A stretch of DNA of 64,000 nt from Antilocapra americana (Eukaryota; Chordata; Mammalia; Artiodactyla; Antilocapridae): contig ML661902.1 of the NCBI GenBank assembly GCA_007570785.1, positions 1,676,044 through 1,740,043 of the forward strand. The letters are read 5' to 3'. The stretch's first letter is position 1, and each line of letters opens with the position of its first letter. Below the pieces are notes generated by a model, which saw nothing but the letters and a program-made list of their open reading frames with translations, was not told where the DNA came from and made no database searches. Below are positions 56,824 to 64,000 of the stretch, piece by piece. Made by a program: the position numbers and the translations under genes.

Positions 56824-56877
56824 CTGCTGCAGTCCGTGGGGTCACAGTCAGACACGACTGAATGACTGAACTGAACA
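56824..56877 (+). mobile_element. 54-bp BovB 3'-terminal stub
   Basis: CTGCTGCAGTCCGTGGGGTC, ACAGTCAGACACGACTGAAT and GACTGAACTGAAC form the extreme 3' end of BovB and nothing else of it. No TSD longer than 3 nt seen. Confidence 0.85.
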
Positions 56878-59800
56878 GTTTTTAAAGTACTCCAAAAAGC
56901 TGAAAAAAATCTACTTTTATTTGATATGTATTGATTATATTTCATGTATATTTCAAAGTAGTGATTATAATAAATATTATTTACAGATCAAATCTTACAT
57001 CATTTCACTATATTGTGAGTAAACAGTTATGAGGCAACATAATAACTTAATATTACCCAAATTGAACTCTTTAGAGTCAGATATATTAACAAAAGTATAC
57101 ATAAAACTGGCCTTGAGCAAAACTGACTTTCACAATTGTCTTTCTGTATTATTCATATTTCTGTGTAGAAACAAAGTGAACAAAACTGATAGTTTTAATG
57201 AGGAAAGGATAGTTAACGTGATTACAGGTTATAATAGATGTAAACATAATAATTTTTTGGTGCCTTTTTGTCTTTGTTATGGTCATGCAGATACAATAGC
57301 TTTACTTGCTCTTAATATTGTAAGTGGATGCTGGAAATAATCATGAGAAAAATAAGAGAATTCACTAGGGTCATACAGATATCAAATATGTGATTTATCA
57401 AAAGAACATAAGGAATAGTATAAAATATGTGTATATATATATATACACTTATATATGTATATTTTCATAACTTTAATCTCTATCTTTAATTATCAAATTA
57501 ATTAAAGAGGGGGATAAGCAATAAACTGTTAAAAAAATCAAAGGAATTTAAAACTTGAGGTGTTATCAACCACAAGATAATTTTTTTATTTAACCAAAGT
57601 CATAGTAATATCTATCACATTATTTATAGTAAGCCTAATCAGTGAATCTTATTATAAAGCTACCCATAATTTAGTGTGCTTAGAGCATAAATGTGGTACC
57701 ATTTAACTGCTGACAATCCAGTTTTATTGATAGAAATAGCTTGAGTTGAAAGAAGGATCTTGAAAAGTTTTCAGCTTTATTTTTTTCAAGCACCACAGAC
57801 TAATAAGTAAAAACATATGAATTAGATAAAATACTTCATTAAGTTACTTTTATTGGGTGAGTCAATGTGATATGATTACATTTCAGAGACATTTAATTCC
57901 CCATCATATAAAATCACATTGATGTTTGGTTATATTTTCTCTTCTCATGATGTAGCCATTCAAAGTATTTTACTCATATCAAAGCAGAGATTATTATGAA
58001 GTTAAAGCTAAAGTCATTTTCATCAAAGCTAATCATAAATTTTATTTTCTAAAGTGTTTCCCAGAGTAATCACATTGCAGGTCTACAAGGGAGACTCTCA
58101 AAAGTCCTCTTGGGTCTTGGGTTCTAATTAGAAAGAATCCTATCAAGCTTGGGGAATTGCTGTGAATATAGTTGAGAGAACAAAAACAGAAACACCCACA
58201 TATAGTTCATGAAGCTTTGGATGAATCCAAACTGAACACTGATATTTTAGGAAGGTGTTTCTTAATGTTGAAAGTATAATCGGCCATTCATTACGTAGAT
58301 GGCCAGCTCCGTGGTGCTTTGCACCCATTTGTATGAGCTCTGCAAATGTATAAATGCTTCCTTTGAAATGAGATAAAACTTGATCATTACATAAGCTCAC
58401 TACATTGTACACAGGCCCCTTTTTATTGGTTAAAGAAGGTAGGTGAACACCACAGATGCAAAGCGTCTGTTGTTAGGACTGTGTGTTTACAGGTGTGGGA
58501 TACCCTAAGGGTGGGTAGGACTGATACACTCCTGCAGGTGCAGACTTCAATAAACAGGAACTCATCTTTGCTCTAATCACTTCTCTCCTCTATCATGCTT
58601 TTGGATTATCTCAATTCACATTAAGTATCACTTGTGCATAAAGCATATACAGTGTACTATATTTATTTAGATATACATGTGACTAGATTTTCTGTGAATA
58701 AAACCCAAAATGCATTCACATGAGAAAATGGAGTGGCTTAATTTAAACATTTTAGGAGTGCGAGAATACTAATAAACATCTGGAAGAACAGATAAAACTA
58801 GATAAATGTTTAGCCTTGTTATGAGTAACACACTAGCATACGATTCGGTTTATAATGGTTGTAATTTAACAAAACTGTTGTATGAAATATTTTGTTTAGC
58901 ATTCATTAAAAACTGTTAATGCAGTGGTGTTTTTCATGGACTAAATTTTTTTGCAGCAGACGCACGTTATTAGTATAATACAAATATGCTAAAAAGCAAA
59001 CAGTTTGGTGTTAAAATGCTTTAAGTAGAATTGTGAAAGGAAATTTTACACCAATCTTTATTTTTTTTTCATTTTTACAGGGAAAATTTTACCACAAATT
59101 CCGTATTTTAATGATATTATACCAACTCTATTTTTTAAACTCATTTTGTCACTGTTTTGTAACAGAAACACTGTAAATATTATAGATGTGGTAAACTATT
59201 ATACTTGTTTTCTTATAAATGAAATGATCTGTGCCAACACTGACAAAATGAATTAATGTGTTACTAAGGCAACAGCCACATTACATGCTTTCTCTTTCAC
59301 AGTAGGCAGCAGAGCATATGGTTTTCTCTTAATGGAACGCTAGCTTCTCATTAACATACCAGTAGCAGTGTCAGAACTTACAAACCAGCATAACAGGGAG
59401 ATGGAAAAACTTATAAATTAGACCCTTTCAGTACTATTGAGAAGGAAATGACTGATGTTCTAAGGTACAATATTTAGCTAATACTGTGCCCTTTTCTGCA
59501 CCTTCTTTCCACAAAAAAAAACTTTTTTCTTATCATAAATAAAAATATAAATATTGAAGTGTAAGTAATTTTTACCCTGCTTCTAAGAGTGATTGGCACC
59601 CTGATTGTGATAACTCTTCTTAAAAATAATATTTCCTTTTTGCACGCAGTATGTTTTAAACAGCTGTATTTTCACCAGCCTGTTTCAATACAGTAAAGCA
59701 GTTGAAATGTAAAGCAAATTTTCATGTCTCCCTAAAAGGCTAAATCCATCAGATAAACAAAAAATGAGGATGAGAAGGAAACCCTTTATTTTTCTGGAGG

Positions 59801-60504
59801 CAAAGGATGACCATTCCAGTAATAGAAGTGGAGCCGCCAAGAGGTTATAATTGGTAGTGAAGGAAAAGAATTATTTTTAAGTCCCCACATCATAGTTTTA
59901 TACTACATATGTAGTATAAACCATACATAGCAGGCTCATAATAATTATGGTGATTCGAATTTTTCATCCAATTTTTTTTCATTTCGAAATTCTGACAGAG
60001 ATTTCATCTATATTTGTAGAAGGAATTTATCAATGCTGTGTCTTAAGAGACATTTCAAAATTTAAACCTATAAATATGGCATGGCAACTATATATGGATA
60101 ACCATGATATGACCTCATATTCCAGGAATCCCATAAACTGAAGTTATTTTTGTCATTTATGTTTCAAAAATTTTCATAGCATTTACCTATAATTAAAAGA
60201 TTGATAACAATTAAAAAGTAAAATATTAACAAAGTCCTGCGCAAATAGCCTATGTGTTCTGAGTTGCTGTCGAGTAAGGTCCAGAAAGAAAGCAGATGTA
60301 CTAATCCTCTGATAACTAAAACTCTAGAGAGAGAGCAAAGTGGACTGATGGTTCAAGACTTTAATGTCTACACTAGTTCAATTCGCTGAAAGGAAAATTT
60401 TACTCCTAAGAGTCTACCCATTTACTAGGCTCTTTCTGCATGTTTGTATTAATAGCTGCATCCCTTAAATCTGCAGATCATCCTAAATGACAAGAACCTC
60501 TTTT
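56878..60504. other. Repeat-poor sequence, candidate conserved non-coding DNA
   Basis: 3.6 kb with no interspersed repeat that I can name and no coding signature, apart from a TA-rich microsatellite at 57,431-57,460. Sections near 57,050-57,340, 58,050-58,600 and 59,240-59,480 have a motif-rich look. An X-box-like GTTACTAAGGCAAC is at 59,260-59,273. Confidence 0.5.
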
Positions 60505-60505
60505 A

Positions 60506-60786
60506 AGGGATTTCCCTGATGGTCCAGTGGTTAAGAATCTGCCTGCCAAAGTAGGGGACACATGTTATCCCTGGTCCGGGAACTAAGATTCCACATTCTA
60601 CAAGGCAACTAAGTCTGGGAACTATAGCTACTGAGCCCATACACTGTACAGCCCCTGCAACAAGGAAAAGCCCACCCACCACAACTAAGAGTATCACCTG
60701 CTCACAGCAACAAGAGAAAGCCCAGGTGCAGCAGCAAACACCTAGCATAGCCAAAAATAATAAACAAATAAAATTGTAAAAAAAGA
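60506..60786 (+). mobile_element. CHR-2 type SINE, nearly full length
   Basis: AGGGATTTCCCTGATGGTCC, AGTGGTTAAGAATCTGCCTG, CCGGGAACTAAGATTCCACA, TACTGAGCCCATACACTGTA, AACAAGAGAAAGCCCAGGTG and an end CATAGCCAAAAATAATAAAC with A-rich tail. B box degraded. The frame on the opposite strand (83 codons) is a SINE shadow. Confidence 0.9.
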
Positions 60787-63700
60787 ATTTTGCTTAAAAG
60801 AATATCAGGAATATACTGATAACACCAAAATTTTTTGAATCTTAACCATAAAAATAACAAGCTTTCTAAACATCATTATTCTGAATAAGTAATCCATTGA
60901 TATTTGTAGCTTTTTAAACGGATTATTTTCTCTTTGGTGAAGTTCAAAATTTTACCAAATTTTGAGAACTACCTAAAGTTAGAATATATGTGACTTAAGT
61001 TATTTTCTACCAATATCTGAAGAATTGTCTAAAGGGCTAGGAATCGATGATATAGTTATCTGTAATGAGAAGGTAGCTAAGTAACTTTGTTCCCAGATAT
61101 ATCATAAGCCTGGTCATACAGAAAATTAACTTCAGTTAAAAAAAAACTTTAGAACTTATTACTTTTCCTTTTGCAAAATGAAATATACTAATTCTATTCA
61201 CAGAAAGACCTTTCTGTCTCCCATCTATACTACAGGACCTGACTGGATAAGTTATCATTCTTTTCTTCCCCCTTGCCTCAAAGTTTGCCATTATCCCCAA
61301 ACAAGATGGCGAATGCTTTGAAAACTAAATTAATAACTATTGATCCAAACTCAGTGTTAGTAATGAAAACTATTCATTTAAGGGTGTTTGCATACTTTCT
61401 GAATAGGAAGCAACCAGATAACCATGGCCCATGTTGCAAATTTAATTTGTGAGTCAGCGCATCTAGATTTTGCCATTTGGTAAGCAAACTTTTTTCATTT
61501 TACCAGTATCCAAGGGAGCCACAGGGAAGAACTGGCTGCTTGGTGTAAACCCTCTCTTATCCTATAGACGATTTCCTTGTAACTCTAGAAAAGGCGTGTG
61601 AAAAGTTGCTCCCCCTCAGTGTTGTTCAACACCGTGGAATCAGGAACATCTCTGCATACAGGTGTTAAAAGAAGCTTCCACCTCACCTCTAGCATTAAAA
61701 CTTGAGCTGATGGCCGCTATTCAGCTGAAGACAGTATCAGTGTAAAGTGTCATTGATCTGGTCACTATCTCTGGGAGGCTGCCAGCGCTTCTGCATTGGC
61801 TTCGTGGTGTCGTCCATGAAGGAAGCCAATTAAGATCACAAGATAGTGGCCGGTAGTAATAAACTTCTAATGATGTTCCTAACGAAAGCGAGGTAATTAA
61901 AATGTGTATATGGATGACCCCAGCTTCTGTCTGCTCAGTGTAGCTGTTATGCTAACAACGTCCATGTTTTGTTTAGGAAGAGGAGTTCGTGTTGTCTAAC
62001 AACAATAAGAGAAGCAATTTAATAACATGGAAAGGACTGCCTTGGAAATGCACACCGGTTTCAATGTTGTTGCATCCCTGATAGAATTTAACTGACTGCT
62101 GTCTCCTGACTGGTCAATAATTTTGTTGTTCTGGTTACTGACTCAGTTTTTGAGTCTCTCTCCCTCTTCATCCTCCCATCACCTGCCTCAAATTTCAGTA
62201 TGAGTTCTGAGGTTGCTTGTTGTATTTCACCAGGACTTAGGTCTTATCTCTTTCAGATGCTTCTCAAAATCAAAGACTGTGTTTTGAAAAGAAAGACAAT
62301 TAATTAGATAGCAATGGAAGCCTGTCCTCTTATCACTTGATCTGGTCATGGACATAAGTGTTTCACACTTTTCCAATCCCCTAACCCTGCAGCCCAAAGC
62401 TTTCTTGTACACCTGCTCAGCTCAGCTCATCAATTTTCTGTGAGCCAGTTAAGTTCCTTTAAGCCTGTCCACTGAGAGGTGGTGATAGCTCTCTGAGAAA
62501 AAGAAGAAAAGGAGAAACAGAATGCTGCTGCAGGCCCTTATCTTGATCACACTGTTTGTTTTCGCATTGATGTCTGTAATGAAACAAAGAGGATTTAATC
62601 ATGTTAAACAAAAGCCTGTTGGTACCCAGAGGAAACTCATTTAACTCTACTCTCAAGTCTCAGAGTTTCAGGTTTCCTGTCTTCCTTTTTGCCCATCCAC
62701 CAGGCTGAGTTTCTTACCTGGGGCTTAAAATTGTGAGGTGTGAAACTCTTCTTTTGTTTTGACAGGTGCTCTTTGCTAAACATCAGCCTAGCCTTGATGG
62801 TGATAATACACAGAAGGAGAAAAAAAAAAAACTTCAGAGACACGCTAATGACTGTAGTTACCCAACTTCTGCCTTTCATGGTTTTTATTCGCTTCCCTCA
62901 TTGGAGTACTTGAGGATAAAGTGGGAAAACAAGTTGGGCTGATGGGAGATGTGTTGTGAAAGATAGTCGCTAAGAAGAAGACCCAGAAACCATCCCCATC
63001 TTGGCATCCCAAGAAGGACAGAAAAGTGAAGAAAATAGGCCTAAGATTGCTCTTTATTGATCAAGGTGTTACCTGGCAGGACTGGAAGCATTAAGTGTTA
63101 TTTGGTCGAGGAATTGATTCACAAGTGATGCCGGTAACTCGATATTTGGCCAAGGAGTCCCCAGACACGATTCTCACTTTAAAATGGTAGAAGAGTTGTC
63201 AAGAGACTTGACTGATAGCCCTTCTCTCTTATACCGAGAAAACAGCCTCTCTGTGTGGAGGGGGAAGCCCTGACTTCACTGACTTGAAACCATCGTGGTG
63301 TGTTTCCTGGCTGACCCTTCCTTTCCAGTGATTCCAAATGGCTTTCCGGCATTTGTTTAAAGCACCAGTTTCCTTTACTCCGTTTCCCACCTGCTGTCAC
63401 ATTTCTCTCTGTGCCTCCCACCATCTCTCAGAGTGCATACTTACCTTGACATCACTCTTGAGGAGCAGAAACTTTCCCCTTCGGCAGACGCTGACGGCGG
63501 ATCTGCTCTGCTGACCAGGCACTCTGGGGCAGGGCCAGCTGAACCACGTTTCCCAAGAGTGAAAACACCTACAAGTGTTGAGCTTTGTTATAAACCAGAA
63601 TGTTTCACCGCCCCCAAATTAAGAAGAAGCACCTTCTCTTTTGGCTGTATAAAACCCCCATCTTTTCCATCTTTATTTAGACAGTGGTGACAGGAGTAGG

Positions 63701-64000
63701 GGATAGACTTCTTCCAGAATAAATTCAGTACTCACAAAAGAGTCATAGACAGTTATTAGACAGGTGGTAGGTATTAGCAGTTAAAAGTACACTCAGATCA
63801 CCTGGGTGATTTTGGGTAAAGCTGTTTGTGCTACAGATTCCTCGACATTAAAATATAAGTACAATAGCACCAAGAACATAGATTATCATAAGCATTTAAT
63901 TCATCAATTAATCTAAAATATTTACTGAAAAGAATCCTCAAGTCATAGTTTGCATTCAATAAATGTTATTATTACCTGCAGCTGAGTGAGCTTCTCAAGT
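60787..64000. other. Repeat-poor end of window with candidate regulatory or non-coding exon sequence
   Basis: 3.2 kb with no named repeat and higher CpG content than the window average, particularly 61,640-62,160 and 63,460-63,560. Homeobox-type TAATTA/CAATTA sites and SOX-type ACAAT/TTGTT motifs occur at 61,826, 61,891, 61,999 and 62,113. Two consensus 5' splice sites lie on the minus strand (boundaries 63,444/63,445 and 62,717/62,718). No open frame has a recognised domain. A first or internal exon of a gene or lncRNA is possible but unproven. Confidence 0.4.

Noticed and set aside
63640..63660. TATA-box-like GGCTGTATAAAACCCCC
   Set aside because: A reasonable TATA match, but on the plus strand with no supporting downstream gene, whereas the splice-donor signals nearby are on the minus strand. 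AT-rich DNA makes single matches weak evidence.
62227..63690. Short frames (61-85 codons) on both strands near the window end
   Set aside because: No known protein motif; only the splice-donor signals were kept, as a low-confidence non-coding exon hypothesis.
1..64000. Endogenous retrovirus or LTR element
   Set aside because: I looked for LTR-like paired ends, primer-binding-site-like sequence and gag/pol-like motifs and saw none. All reverse transcriptase traces fit BovB; L1 is represented by ORF2 remnants and 3' ends.
1..64000. CRISPR array, bacterial operon, phage or plasmid features
   Set aside because: The sequence is clearly mammalian; the regular repeats present are microsatellites and SINE/LINE copies.

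Overview
The window is nuclear DNA from a ruminant mammal, most likely a bovid. The diagnosis rests on its repeats: many copies of the BovB (RTE-clade) LINE, the Bov-tA tRNA-derived SINEs that share the BovB 3' end, CHR-2 type SINEs, and a ruminant-style L1 3' UTR. I cannot tell cattle, sheep, goat or another bovid apart by eye. The DNA is AT-rich. I found no protein-coding gene, rRNA, genuine tRNA gene or CRISPR array. Every long open frame is either part of a LINE or has no recognisable protein signature, so this reads as intergenic or intronic 'gene desert' sequence.

Layout. 1-5.4 kb is nearly repeat-free. 5.4-12.6 kb carries BovB pieces, an old L1 interrupted by a SINE and a BovB, a MIR, a Bov-tA and a CHR-2. 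12.6-14.8 kb is single-copy. 14.8-20.9 kb holds two large BovB elements in the same (minus) orientation; the first is almost full length and contains an L1 fragment and a SINE fragment. 21-25 kb holds two L1 3' segments (+) with nested SINEs. 26.2-27.3 kb is an eroded L2, followed by an L1 with clear target-site duplications (TSDs). 28.7 kb has a CpG-dense CHR-2. 29-33 kb is mostly single-copy. 33-40 kb mixes BovB, L1, MIR, L2 and a head-to-head Bov-tA pair, one member of which contains an internal inverted copy of itself. 41.1 kb has a mariner-derived hairpin, followed by an old L1 and BovB fragments. 45-50 kb is mostly single-copy with MIR, L2 and an unnamed ancient repeat. 51.4-52.1 kb is a good L2, followed by a pyrimidine-rich tract. 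54-55.3 kb has a BovB and a 5'-truncated L1, both with TSDs. 55-64 kb is again repeat-poor and includes the best candidates for conserved regulatory DNA and possible non-coding exons, but nothing is proven.

No genes here work together. The biology visible is the history of retrotransposons: old L2, MIR and mammalian L1 copies form the base layer, then CHR-2 and BovB, then Bov-tA and ruminant L1. Several insertions can be ordered by nesting and delimited by TSDs I read directly (7 to 17 nt). By my boundaries BovB alone covers about 10 kb in eleven pieces. Repeat family names come from recognition of consensus-like sequence, not from a database search, and boundaries without TSDs are approximate.
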